Source: Acidobacteriota bacterium | GTDB taxonomy: Bacteria; Acidobacteriota; Terriglobia; UBA7540 | Direction: 5' to 3' | DNA: 41,921 nucleotides | Assembly (NCBI GenBank): GCA_021828285.1 | Contig: JAKASG010000021.1 | Location: 1 to 41,921 of the forward strand | Shown: positions 28,049 to 35,945 of the stretch, piece by piece | Layout of the letters: every line of letters starts with the position of its first letter | How positions within the stretch are numbered: the stretch's first letter is position 1 | Made by a program: the position numbers and the translations under genes | The notes under the pieces: model-generated | What the model was told of the DNA's origin: nothing | Database searches by the model: none | Seen by the model: the letters and a program-made list of their open reading frames with translations, nothing else

Positions 28049-28538
28049 ACTTCCGGTTCTTTCGCTGGCGGCGATCCTGCTGCTGAGCTTCTCCACGCAC
28101 GCCGCCGCGCGGGATCGGGAGTTTCACGCCGTGATGCGCCACATCGAGTCCACTTATCACGCTCGCCCGAACATGCGATTCCTGATGTGGAGCATCGGCA
28201 TGGTCGTCCGCGTCGCGCATCCTGAAGGCGTGAGCCGTCTGCGCATGGCCATTTTCGAGCACAGAAACTTTTCAGGCATTGGCGATGATCGGCGGTTTGC
28301 TTCGGTGGTCGAAGCAGCGCTCGCCGAGCCGCGACGGCGCGAGCGACCCGGGCCCGGATGGCGGCTGATGGTCCGATCCTGGTCGCGGCGCGATAACGAG
28401 CAGGATTATATTTATGCACGCGCGCGCGGCAAGCGGCTGGGATTATTCATCGTTTCACTCGAGCCCGACGAAGCGGTGGTCATGGAGCTCGAAGCAAACG
28501 CCCGCGCACTCGGAAAATATCTCGATGACAGCCGATAG
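28032..28538 (+). CDS. Secreted companion protein of the DUF4252 operon
   Basis: 168 residues. The GTG at 28032 has GGAGG six bases upstream and overlaps the preceding gene by 17 nt. The signal peptide has LPVLSLAAILLLSFSTHAAA. The mature chain begins RDREFHAVMRHIESTYH and has no Cys. Later parts are strongly basic (EPRRRERPGPGWRLMVRSWS) and end with an alternating strand/helix (LGLFIVSLEPDEAVVMELE). It looks related in architecture to the DUF4252 neighbour, but I do not recognise a named family. It is last in the sigma operon. Confidence 0.78.
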   Translation: MRKGSELPVLSLAAILLLSFSTHAAARDREFHAVMRHIESTYHARPNMRFLMWSIGMVVRVAHPEGVSRLRMAIFEHRNFSGIGDDRRFASVVEAALAEPRRRERPGPGWRLMVRSWSRRDNEQDYIYARARGKRLGLFIVSLEPDEAVVMELEANARALGKYLDDSR

Positions 28539-28578
28539 ACTATGGCGCGGTCACGCGAACTGTTCCTCGCAAAAACAT

Positions 28579-28590
28579 TATTCGCGAATA
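28579..28590. promoter_or_regulatory. 12-bp perfect palindrome, possible operator
   Basis: TATTCGCGAATA is fully self-complementary and lies in the 257-nt gap between the sigma operon and the KDG-type kinase gene. It is the only clear symmetric element there. No binding protein can be named. Confidence 0.35.
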
Positions 28591-28725
28591 TGACCCCGCG
28601 AGAACTCTGTGTTTGCCGGGCAAAAACGCCCAACGATGCTTTTTTGCATTCCCGCAGGAAAATGCTCGCGCACCGAGCGTGACGCGTGCGCTGCGGGTTT
28701 CGCCCCAAGCAAGCGCTCTCTTGTA

Positions 28726-28754
28726 TTGACAAATCGCCGCAAATTGCCGAAACT
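28726..28754 (+). promoter_or_regulatory. Candidate promoter of the PfkB kinase gene
   Basis: A perfect TTGACA at 28726-28731, 17-nt spacer, then GAAACT (28749-28754), a poor -10. The start codon is 42 nt downstream. Confidence 0.4.
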
Positions 28755-28795
28755 CATTTTCGCGCAGCCGTCCCGCTCGCTGGAAACCCAAAGCG

Positions 28796-29896
28796 ATGAG
28801 CGCATTGGAAATCAAACCAAAAGCCGAATGCAGATGGGACCTCGTCGCCCTCGGCGAAGTCATGCTTCGCCTTGATCCGGGCGACGGGCGCATCGCCACA
28901 ACGCGCGAATTTCGCGTGTGGGAGGGTGGCGGCGAATATAACGTCGCGCGGGGATTGCGCCGCTGCTTCGCCCTCGATACCGCAATCGTCACAGCCTTTG
29001 CCGATAATCCCGTGGGCCGGCTGATTGAAGACCTGATCTTCCAGGGCGGCGTGGACCAATCCCACGTGAAGTGGGTTCCGTTCGACGGCGTGGGCCGGAC
29101 GGTGCGCAACGGCCTAAATTTTACCGAGCGCGGGTTTGGCGTGCGTGCGGCGCTCGGCTGCTCGGACCGTGGGCACACGGCCATCTCGCAGCTTCGTCCG
29201 GGCGAAGTGGACTGGCAGAAGGTGTTCGCCGCAGAAGGGGCGCGATGGTTCCACACGGGCGGAATTTTTGCCGGGCTTTCAGAAACGTCGCCGAAAGTGG
29301 CTCTTGAGGCGATGCAGGCGGCGCGAGCGCAGCGGGCCGTTGTCTCCTACGATTTGAATTATCGAGAGTCCCTTTGGAAAGCCATCGGCGGAAAGCGGCG
29401 CGCGGCGGAAGTGAATCGCGAGCTGGCGGGCCTTGTGGACGTGCTCATCGGCAACGAAGAGGACTTCACCGCTGCCCTCGGCTTCGAGGTTGCGGGGCTC
29501 GATGAAAACCTCTCCAAGCTTGACGTCGAGAATTTCAGGCGCATGATCGAGAAAGTCTTTGCGGCCTTTCCAAATCTCAAAGTCGTCGCCACGACTCTTC
29601 GCAACGCCAAAACCGCCACGCGCAACGACTGGAGCGCCGTTTGTTATTGCGACGGCCGGCTCTACCGCGCCGTGACGCGAAACGACCTGGAAATTTACGA
29701 TCGCGTCGGAGGCGGCGATTCCTTCGCCTCAGGGCTGATTTACGGCTTCCTCGCGGGACACGATGCGCAGTGGGCGGTCGAATGCGGCGCCGCGCACGGC
29801 GCGCTCGCCATGACCACGCCGGGAGATACGTCCATGGCCACGCTTGCCGAAGTCGAGCGGCTGATGAAGGGCGCCGGCGCCCGCGTCGCGCGGTAG
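28796..29896 (+). CDS. PfkB-family kinase, probably 2-keto-3-deoxygluconate kinase
   Basis: 366 residues of ribokinase fold. The N-terminus has LVALGEVMLRLDPGDGRI and GGGEYNVARGLRRCF (substrate site). The middle has VVSYDLNYRESLW and VDVLIGNEEDF. The C-terminus has the anion-hole/ATP motif GGGDSF (305-310, with the catalytic Asp308) within DRVGGGDSFASGLIYG. The DLNYR and NEEDF words match bacterial KDG kinases, which phosphorylate KDG from uronate and gluconate breakdown. A glucuronate source is suggested by the GH79-like gene 2.4 kb upstream, but uronate isomerase and the other enzymes are not in the window. Substrate assignment is inferred. Confidence 0.82.
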   Translation: MSALEIKPKAECRWDLVALGEVMLRLDPGDGRIATTREFRVWEGGGEYNVARGLRRCFALDTAIVTAFADNPVGRLIEDLIFQGGVDQSHVKWVPFDGVGRTVRNGLNFTERGFGVRAALGCSDRGHTAISQLRPGEVDWQKVFAAEGARWFHTGGIFAGLSETSPKVALEAMQAARAQRAVVSYDLNYRESLWKAIGGKRRAAEVNRELAGLVDVLIGNEEDFTAALGFEVAGLDENLSKLDVENFRRMIEKVFAAFPNLKVVATTLRNAKTATRNDWSAVCYCDGRLYRAVTRNDLEIYDRVGGGDSFASGLIYGFLAGHDAQWAVECGAAHGALAMTTPGDTSMATLAEVERLMKGAGARVAR

Positions 29897-29948
29897 GTCC
29901 AGACGCTTTCCCGAAAATTATCTGTCACAAAAGTCGCGCGAGCCGCCT

Positions 29949-30506
29949 CTACTGACCGGCGTTAAGTGGATGTGGATTTTCTCCCGTCAGAACCTTGACG
30001 TCGCCCATCAGTCGCGCCAGGGCAAGGTCAAAGTTTTTGTCGCGATTCCGTTGGAGAAGTGCGAAGCTGACGGGCTCGCTGAGAGTCCAGAGCGTGAGGC
30101 GAGTCTGCACGTCACGGATGACGAGCCGCAGCTCGGAGCCGTAGGCGTACACCTTAGTCCGGCTTACGTCGACTGCGGGGGCAGGGCACACAAACGTAAT
30201 CTCGAAATCCAGTTCCGCATCGACGGGCGAGCTGGCGAGCGCATAGCGGCCCCATTTTTCCATCGCCGAATAGAATTGGTCGTAAGCGCGATTCGGGCCG
30301 CCACTGAACTGGTTTGAATCGTCGGGGTAAGCGGCTGCGCAAGTACCACCGCCATTCGCGATAAATATTTTCTTGGCTGTCAGGATTTGACGCGGCACGG
30401 GCGGCGCCGGCGGCTCTTCCGGCATCTTCGCCCCTGAAACGGCCGCTGCACTGATTGCCAGCAGGAGGCTCGTCAAGAGGATTCGATATTTGTCGGTTCG
30501 CTTCAT
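29949..30506 (-). CDS. Secreted protein of unknown function
   Basis: 185 residues from the ATG at 30506. GGAGG lies five bases upstream; an ATG at 30509 is directly adjacent. The signal peptide is YRILLTSLLLAISAAAVSGA, then a Pro-rich stretch (PEEPPAPPVPR). The mature domain has KKIFIANGGGTC and ELDFEITFVCPA, two Cys that could form a disulfide, and RLVIRDVQTRLTLWTLSEPV. The beta-rich pattern with a late DLALARLMGDVKVLTG recalls small exported acidobacterial proteins, but no family is recognised. It is convergent with the PfkB gene and has no operon partner. Confidence 0.75.
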   Translation of the reverse strand: MKRTDKYRILLTSLLLAISAAAVSGAKMPEEPPAPPVPRQILTAKKIFIANGGGTCAAAYPDDSNQFSGGPNRAYDQFYSAMEKWGRYALASSPVDAELDFEITFVCPAPAVDVSRTKVYAYGSELRLVIRDVQTRLTLWTLSEPVSFALLQRNRDKNFDLALARLMGDVKVLTGENPHPLNAGQ

Positions 30507-30748
30507 CATACCCTCCTCGATGCTCAATAATAGTTGAAAACGTACGGCAACGGAATTGGGTTTCAGTGGTAAAGAGCGAACGGTTCGCCCGGTGCGATGC
30601 CTCCAATCAAAATCAACGGAAGCGCCTATTTCGCTCGCCGGATCTCACCGCGCAGACCACGCAGATTTGCCGTGGGTGATAGCCCTGCCCGGCCTCATGC
30701 TCAACGGTCATAAAAAACGTTGCTCAAGTTCTTCAATAGCAAGAGGAT

Positions 30749-30825
30749 TGGTCGGGGCGCGCGGATTCGAACCGCGGACCTCTTGCGCCCAAGGCAAGCG
30801 CGCTACCAGGCTGCGCCACGCCCCG
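30749..30825 (-). tRNA. tRNA-Pro (anticodon UGG)
   Basis: 77 nt including an encoded CCA. The acceptor arms CGGGGCG/CGCCCCG pair fully. The anticodon stem CTTGC/GCAAG encloses loop CTTGGGC with anticodon TGG. The T-arm CGCGG-TTCGAAT-CCGCG is perfect. Confidence 0.96.
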
Positions 30826-30974
30826 TTCAATGCAGCGTCAGGCAATCGCCAGCGGAAGGGAAGGGAAAAGGCCGCCAGCAGATCCCCCATCGCTGATTTT
30901 GCCAAGCTTTTGGCCCCGCGTCCAGAGTCATTTCCACCTTGCGGTTGGCGCTCAACCTATTGCAGAATGTTGGC

Positions 30975-31069
30975 GGAAGTGCATGCGGGCTGGTGTTCGC
31001 CCAGGACTTCAAATCCTGTGATCCCGTCTTTGACGGGATGGTCGGTTCGATTCCGACACACTTCCGCCA
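30975..31069 (+). tRNA. selC: tRNA-Sec (anticodon UCA)
   Basis: 95 nt with encoded CCA, the same length as E. coli SelC. It has the long acceptor stem typical of tRNA-Sec (GGAAGTGC with ACACTTCC; seven pairs plus a C-A eighth position) and a six-pair D-stem (GCGGGC, loop TGGT, GTTCGC). The anticodon stem CAGGA/TCCTG carries loop CTTCAAA and anticodon TCA. The long variable arm has ATCCCGTC/GACGGGAT and the T-arm GTCGG/CCGAC. The discriminator is G. It inserts selenocysteine at UGA with SelB. The flanking TGGC can extend pairing to the 3' GCCA. Confidence 0.95.
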
Positions 31070-31085
31070 GCTTTTCTCAAGGGCC

Positions 31086-31247
31086 ATGGCACGGCGGCGC
31101 AAACCGAAACCTTTACGCGCGACGGTTGAGGTTCGCCGGCGCGCACGACTGGCGCTCGGCTCTCCGCCTCCTTCAAAGACTCACCGGAGCCGCATACAAA
31201 AATCAACAAAACACACCAAGCGTGAATTCGAGGATATGTTCGAGTAA
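31086..31247 (+). CDS. Small basic protein, 53 codons
   Basis: Begins MARRRKPKPLRATVEVRRRA and ends with KHTKREFEDMFE. The basic N-terminus, central Ser-Pro-Pro-Pro and acidic end look like a genuine short cytoplasmic or nucleic-acid-binding protein, and I recall similar small proteins in Acidobacteria (memory, not checked). It starts 17 nt after tRNA-Sec, so it could be read from that promoter. The ribosome site (AAGGG two bases before the ATG) is too close to be convincing. Confidence 0.4.
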   Translation: MARRRKPKPLRATVEVRRRARLALGSPPPSKTHRSRIQKSTKHTKREFEDMFE

Positions 31248-31363
31248 TCGAGGGGTGGGCGCGGCAGAGACCATCCGCTCTTTTCGCAGCGCGCGTCAAA
31301 GTGCGCAACGTTCAGCGCTCCGGCGGATTCCCATTGCGATAGCGTCTCAAGTTGTTGGTCGAG

Positions 31364-31380
31364 AGGCTTGAACCAAGCCT
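31364..31380 (-). terminator. Hairpin just after the peroxidase-like gene
   Basis: AGGCTTG (31364-31370) pairs with CAAGCCT (31374-31380) across a 3-nt loop, 13 nt downstream of the minus-strand stop at 31394. There is no T-run, so it may stabilise the 3' end rather than terminate alone. Confidence 0.4.
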
Positions 31381-31393
31381 AAGCTTTGGAGCC

Positions 31394-31888
31394 TCAGCCG
31401 GGTTTGTATTCAGGAATGCGTTCGGTGGGCAGGAAAAGCGGTTGCGGCGCGGCGCCGAGCCTTGTGGCAAGCGTCTTTTGAATTTCGGTCAGATCGCGCT
31501 TCGCGAATCCCTCGCTTGCAATTTCCACGGTTCGGTCCGCAGAAATCAGGAAAAGCGTCGGAGTGTACTTCAATTTGTAAGCGCGTGAAACTTTGTAAGG
31601 CTCCGGGTCAATGAGCAATGGAAACGAAATTCCATATTGCGCAGCGAATTTTCGAGTGTGGTCCGCATCATCCTGTGAAACGCCGACGATGGCAATTTTG
31701 CCGGTCCCGAACTGGCGGTGCAGCCGCTCGATGAAAGGCAGCGTGTACTGGCACGTCGGGCAAGCCACTTTTAAAAAAACGGCGATTAACGGCCCTCTCG
31801 CGAGCGCATCCTCCAGGGAAAATTTGCTTCGCTCGGCCGTCTCAAGATCAAATACCGGAGCGTGATCTCCGGCAGCCAAAGTCGGCAT
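31394..31888 (-). CDS. Thioredoxin-fold peroxiredoxin/TlpA-like protein
   Basis: 164 residues from the ATG at 31888, which has GGGAGG seven bases upstream. A longer frame to 31930 is less likely. The AhpC/TSA fold is seen in APVFDLETAERSKFSLED, then VFLKVACPTCQYTLPF with a CPTC pair (Cys43, Cys46), VGVSQDDADHTRKFAAQYG and the cis-Pro region KYTPTLFLI. The two close cysteines suggest thiol reductase or atypical peroxidase activity. Both are encoded by TGC, so it is not a selenoprotein despite the nearby selC. There is no export signal. It lies 90 nt downstream of the flavoprotein gene and is probably co-transcribed. Confidence 0.85.
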   Translation of the reverse strand: MPTLAAGDHAPVFDLETAERSKFSLEDALARGPLIAVFLKVACPTCQYTLPFIERLHRQFGTGKIAIVGVSQDDADHTRKFAAQYGISFPLLIDPEPYKVSRAYKLKYTPTLFLISADRTVEIASEGFAKRDLTEIQKTLATRLGAAPQPLFLPTERIPEYKPG

Positions 31889-31978
31889 TCGATATCCTCC
31901 CAAAAGCGCCTTAATCATCTTACCAAACATTGCACTTGCCGTTTCAACGGCGCGCCGGCGGCCCGTGCTCCTTTTCGA

Positions 31979-33346
31979 TCAGCGGCGCAACTCGCGCTGC
32001 ATTTCCTGAGCTGCGATCAGAATCGGGTCCCACGCGGCCGAAAAGGGAGGGGCATAGCTCAAGTCGAGTTGCCCGAGCTGCTCCACCGTCAAGCGCGCGT
32101 GGAGCGCCGTGGCCAGCACATCAATCCGTTTCGCCACGCCTTCCGGGCCGGCCATCTGTCCGCCCAGCAGCCGGCCGGTCGAGCGTTCGGCGATCAGGCG
32201 AACCAAAATGTCTTTCCCGCCGAGATATCGCGCGCGGCTCGCGGCGCGCACTGAAGCAGCGGCAATCTTGAACCCCGCTTGCCGTGCTTCTTCCGAACTC
32301 AGCCCCGTGCGGGCAACTTCGAGGTTGAAAACTTTGGTCACGGCCGTTCCGACGATACCGGCGAAACGAGCGCGCCCGCCCGCAGCGTTCTCGCCCGCGA
32401 CGCGCCCTTGCTTGTTGGCCGTCGTGCCGAGCGGAACATAGGCCGGACGGCCGCTGACCAGATGGCGAGCTTCGGCGCAATCGCCGGCGGCGTAAATGGA
32501 AGCCGCGCTCGTCTCCATAAATTCATCGACCGCAATCGCTCCGGTCACGCCGATTTCGATGCCCGCTTCTTCGGCGAGTTTCGCGCGCGGTCGGACGCCG
32601 GTCGCGAGAATCACGCAATCCGTTTCGAGCGAAGCTTCACCGGCGCCTTCGAGCGCCATCTGACGCACACGGCCCGTGCGGTCGCCGAAAATCCCCGCCG
32701 CTCGCGCGCCCTTGCACACTCGAACGCCGCGACCGTCAAGTTCCGCTTCGACGAGCGAAGCGATTTCCTCATCCACGGCTTCGAAAAGCGCCGCCGAACG
32801 GTCTACAAGCGTTACTTCAAGGCCTGCGGCAGTCATCGCCTCGGCCATTTCGAGCCCGATATAACCTCCGCCGATAATGGCTGCCCGGCGCGGTTTTTCG
32901 GATTCGAGAAAATGCTTGAGCTTGATGGCTGCTTGCAGATCGTTGACGTGAAATACGCCCGTAAGATCGAGGCCGTTAATCGCCGGACGCGCGGGTTCTG
33001 CGCCCGTCGCCAGCACGAGCGACGTGAAGTGAACATCTTCCGGGCCACTGCCTTGCGCGACCACCGTCACACGCCGCCGGCCCGGCAAGATTTGAACGGC
33101 TTCATGGTTCGTAAAGACCTGGATGTTCCGCTGCGTCCGGAAGAATTCGGCCGAATAGACGCGCAGTGCATCGGCTTCGCGGGGACTTCCGGCGATGAAA
33201 TAGGGAAGACCGCAGGCCGAGTAAGAAATGTCGGGCCCTTTTTCATAAACGCGGATTTCAAGATTCGTGTTGAGCCGGCGCGCGCGGCTTGCCGCGCTCA
33301 GTCCCGCCGCCACTCCGCCGATGACAATCAATCGATCCGATGCCAT
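31979..33346 (-). CDS. CoA-disulfide-reductase / NADH-oxidase-like flavoprotein
   Basis: 455 residues of the FAD/NAD-linked reductase family. The N-terminal FAD Rossmann motif is IVIGGVAAGLSAASRAR. The single redox-active Cys45 lies in YSACGLPYFI, as in CoA disulfide reductase and Nox/Npr enzymes rather than the CxxxxC of glutathione reductase. NAD motif AAIIGGGYIGLEMAEA and second FAD motif SIYAAGDCAE follow. A C-terminal dimerisation domain (VFNLEVARTGLSSEEAR) is present, with no rhodanese extension. The ATG at 33346 fits the FAD motif; a TTG at 33355 is also possible. It likely reduces CoA disulfides, polysulfide or peroxide with NAD(P)H, and pairs with the thiol protein downstream. Confidence 0.9.
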   Translation of the reverse strand: MASDRLIVIGGVAAGLSAASRARRLNTNLEIRVYEKGPDISYSACGLPYFIAGSPREADALRVYSAEFFRTQRNIQVFTNHEAVQILPGRRRVTVVAQGSGPEDVHFTSLVLATGAEPARPAINGLDLTGVFHVNDLQAAIKLKHFLESEKPRRAAIIGGGYIGLEMAEAMTAAGLEVTLVDRSAALFEAVDEEIASLVEAELDGRGVRVCKGARAAGIFGDRTGRVRQMALEGAGEASLETDCVILATGVRPRAKLAEEAGIEIGVTGAIAVDEFMETSAASIYAAGDCAEARHLVSGRPAYVPLGTTANKQGRVAGENAAGGRARFAGIVGTAVTKVFNLEVARTGLSSEEARQAGFKIAAASVRAASRARYLGGKDILVRLIAERSTGRLLGGQMAGPEGVAKRIDVLATALHARLTVEQLGQLDLSYAPPFSAAWDPILIAAQEMQRELRR

Positions 33347-33433
33347 GAGAGTCAAAACTCGAAGGGAAGATTCTAGCGGAAGCTTGGGCTGTTGTCATGC
33401 CCGCGGCGACAATCGGGCGAAGAAAGGCGGCTT

Positions 33434-34435
33434 TTAAAATGACGCCGCCCGCGACGGGCGCGAGCTGAATTGCTCTCCGACTTTGAGCGAAAAATCGAAA
33501 AGCGCGGAAGCGGGAATCAGTCCGGCGATTTTGCGATGCCCCAGTGCGGAAAAGCCTGCGGACGCCATACAGCCGCACTCCGTGCACACCGGCTTTCCGC
33601 CAAACTGGCAAGGGGTGATGGGCGTTTTCAGGTCGGCGGAAACACACGTGGTCGTGCGTGCAAAGATGCATTCGGCGGGTGAGTTCGGCGGGCGAAGATA
33701 AGCGTCGAGCGTGCCCGGGGGAATATCCACTTTCGGAAATTCGGCGGGAAGCGCGGCCAGCCTGCGAACGACGCACTCGCGATCTTCAGGTCTGAGGCGC
33801 TCAGCGCTCTGATCGCCTTCCTGCGGCGTGTAAAGGCTGAACCAGATCTTGCGCACCGAATCGCGCGACGACCAGAATGCGGCGAATTCGCGCAAATAGC
33901 TTTCGCGCGCGAGCAGAACGCGGGTAATCGTGCAATGGACCGCCACATGGTGGCCCTCGATGTGCTTGAGGATTCGATCGTAGGTGGCGGGCGCGCGGCG
34001 GAGATCGTGCTCAGGCTGGAGGCCGTCAATTGAAACGGAGAGGTGGAGATTCCGGAGAGCGTTCCACTCGAGCGGAATGGGCCGCACGGCGCTGGTGACG
34101 ACTTGAACCTGCACGCCCATTTCATCAAGTTGCGGCAAAAGCGCATTCAGCTCGCGGTAACGAACGAGCGGCTCTCCGCCCACGATCGAAACGTGCAGCG
34201 GCCTGTACCGGCGCACCAGTCCGAGAACGCCGTCAATAAGCGCTTCGCCCTGAAGATCGCTCAATTGGCGCAGTGGTCCCGCCACGCCCAGATGCGCCGG
34301 CTCGTACGCGTAACAGCCGGGACAGCGCAGCGGACATTCACGGGTGATTTCAATCGAAAGCATCGGGCGCCCGCCCTGGAGAATTCTGCCCCAGGCCGTC
34401 AGCACTTCGCCCACACGCAAGTTTTTTTCTGCCAT
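33434..34435 (-). CDS. Radical SAM protein with C-terminal Cys cluster
   Basis: 333 residues from the ATG at 34435, which has GAGG seven bases upstream. The radical SAM motif CPLRCPGC (Cys34, 38, 41) binds the catalytic 4Fe-4S cluster. SIVGGEPLVRY follows, then LSVSIDGLQPEHD. The C-terminal ~60 residues carry Cys in ECIFARTTTC, TPCQFGGKPVCTECGC, resembling a SPASM/twitch auxiliary-cluster region. Relatives act in peptide or cofactor modification, but the substrate cannot be told here, and no precursor peptide is obvious nearby. It lies in the minus-strand run after the VWA gene. Confidence 0.85.
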   Translation of the reverse strand: MAEKNLRVGEVLTAWGRILQGGRPMLSIEITRECPLRCPGCYAYEPAHLGVAGPLRQLSDLQGEALIDGVLGLVRRYRPLHVSIVGGEPLVRYRELNALLPQLDEMGVQVQVVTSAVRPIPLEWNALRNLHLSVSIDGLQPEHDLRRAPATYDRILKHIEGHHVAVHCTITRVLLARESYLREFAAFWSSRDSVRKIWFSLYTPQEGDQSAERLRPEDRECVVRRLAALPAEFPKVDIPPGTLDAYLRPPNSPAECIFARTTTCVSADLKTPITPCQFGGKPVCTECGCMASAGFSALGHRKIAGLIPASALFDFSLKVGEQFSSRPSRAASF

Positions 34436-34562
34436 TTCGTGGCCTCTCATCCACGATCTGCAGTTCGCCTTTCGTCCCCAGCGCGAAGCGCGCAGTATCC
34501 GAAGCGAAAGTTATCGCGGCACGGAACGCGGAAATGATTCGTTCAAATTCCCGGCGCTCAAA

Positions 34563-34598
34563 CCGAAGCCTCCTTCGCTTCGGCGCCGCAAAAGCGGC
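34563..34598 (-). repeat. Two tandem hairpins after the VWA gene
   Basis: CCGAAGC (34563-34569) pairs with GCTTCGG (34577-34583), and GCCGC (34585-34589) with GCGGC (34594-34598). They lie just past the VWA stop and before the radical SAM gene. No T-run is seen, so they may mark an RNA-processing site or a weak terminator. Confidence 0.4.
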
Positions 34599-34611
34599 TT
34601 GCGCCGGTGAA

Positions 34612-35859
34612 TCAATGGATGTGCTTGACCTTCTTCTGCATGTAATCCATCAGCAGATACTGGCCGAGCGTGTAAGGAGTGGTGAAATAGGCCTTCCCGT
34701 GGCAGATCTCCGTGACCTTCTGCACGAAGTTGACCAGGCTGAAATCGGATGCCAGCATGAAGGTGTTGACCAGAATGCCGTTGCGGCGGCAGTGTTGCAC
34801 TTCGTGAAGCGTTTCGGTGACGACCAGCGGATCGAGGCCGAAAGCATTCTTATAAATTCGCCCGTCTTCGAGCGTCAGTGCGGAAGGCTTGCCATCGGTG
34901 ATCATCACGATCTGCCGCATATCTTTCCCCTGCCGCGCCAGTATTCGTTGTGCGAGCCTCAAACCCTCGCGCGTATTGGTGTAATAGGGACCCACCTGCA
35001 CGCGCGCCAGGGCGGAGAGCGGAATTTGCTCGGCCGAATCGTGAAACAAAACCATGTGCAGCGAATCGCCGGGATATTGAGTGCGGATCAGATGCGTCAG
35101 CGCGAGCGCCACCTTTTTCGCCGGAGTGAAGCGGTCTTCGCCGTAGAGAATCATGCTGTGCGAGCAATCGAGCATCAGCACGGTGGCGCAGGAGCTTTGG
35201 TATTCGCACTGGCGCACCTGCAAATCCTGGTAATCGAGCTCGAGCGGCGTCCGGAGCCCGTTGCGCTGGATGGCCGAAAGCAGCGTGGCGTTAACGTCGA
35301 GATTCATCGTATCGCCGAATTCGTAGCGCCGGCTCGAACCGTCCGATTCGACGCCGGTCGCGAGCTCGCGCGTGTCGTGCCGGCCAAAACTTGATTTGCC
35401 GAGCGACCCGAGCAGGTCCTTGAGTGTTCTGAAGCCGAGAAAATCGAGCGCCTTATCCGTGATCTCGAACTTCGCGCGGCCTTCGAGGCGATCGGACTGG
35501 CCGGGAAGCGGCTGCGTAAGCTGTCCCTGGGGTTTCCCGGGATTCTCGATCGTGATGTAGCCTTCTTCAGCCAGGCGCTCCATCAGCCGCTCAAGCAGTT
35601 CGTTGAGCCGGGCATCCTTCGGGTTCTGCATCATTTCCTCAAGAAGCTCCGGCGGAATCATGTCCCGTTCTTGCAGAGCTTCGAGCAGAGCCCGGCGAAG
35701 CCGCTCCATCGTTTGCTCCTGGTCCATTTCGGAGAAGCCGTAATATGGGCTCTCAAAACCGCTCTGGAGCAGGAAATCCTCAAGCATGTTGAGCAGGTCT
35801 TCGGTCGAAAGGCTGTCGAAGGGGTCGGGGACGAATTTGGAATACCGAATATGTCTCAT
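34612..35859 (-). CDS. VWA-domain protein partnered with the AAA+ ATPase
   Basis: 415 residues. The charged N-terminal half is helical (LLNMLEDFLLQSGFES, ELLEEMMQNPKDARL). The C-terminal VWA domain has a MIDAS DCSHSM (Asp231, Ser233, Ser235), then ALTHLIRTQYPGDSLHMVLF and the later IVMITDGKPSALTLEDGRIY. MoxR/magnesium-chelatase-type ATPases commonly pair with such VWA proteins to remodel or load metal into target proteins. Here the ATPase gene is two genes upstream on the same strand. It is cytoplasmic, with no signal or membrane helix. The target is unknown. Confidence 0.85.
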   Translation of the reverse strand: MRHIRYSKFVPDPFDSLSTEDLLNMLEDFLLQSGFESPYYGFSEMDQEQTMERLRRALLEALQERDMIPPELLEEMMQNPKDARLNELLERLMERLAEEGYITIENPGKPQGQLTQPLPGQSDRLEGRAKFEITDKALDFLGFRTLKDLLGSLGKSSFGRHDTRELATGVESDGSSRRYEFGDTMNLDVNATLLSAIQRNGLRTPLELDYQDLQVRQCEYQSSCATVLMLDCSHSMILYGEDRFTPAKKVALALTHLIRTQYPGDSLHMVLFHDSAEQIPLSALARVQVGPYYTNTREGLRLAQRILARQGKDMRQIVMITDGKPSALTLEDGRIYKNAFGLDPLVVTETLHEVQHCRRNGILVNTFMLASDFSLVNFVQKVTEICHGKAYFTTPYTLGQYLLMDYMQKKVKHIH

Positions 35860-35945
35860 CGTGGAATAGACCGTAGGGCGAGCGGCCTGGGCGAAGCCTC
35901 TGCGGCGACCGCGGTTTATCCCTCACTGCCTTCGTCTGCGCTGCG

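Noticed and set aside
30556..31371. 271-codon plus-strand open frame
   Set aside because: Crosses both tRNA-Pro and tRNA-Sec. Composition is typical of translated tRNA and intergenic DNA.
31394..31888. Peroxidase-like gene as a selenoprotein near selC
   Set aside because: Its redox residues are both TGC cysteines, and there is no in-frame TGA.
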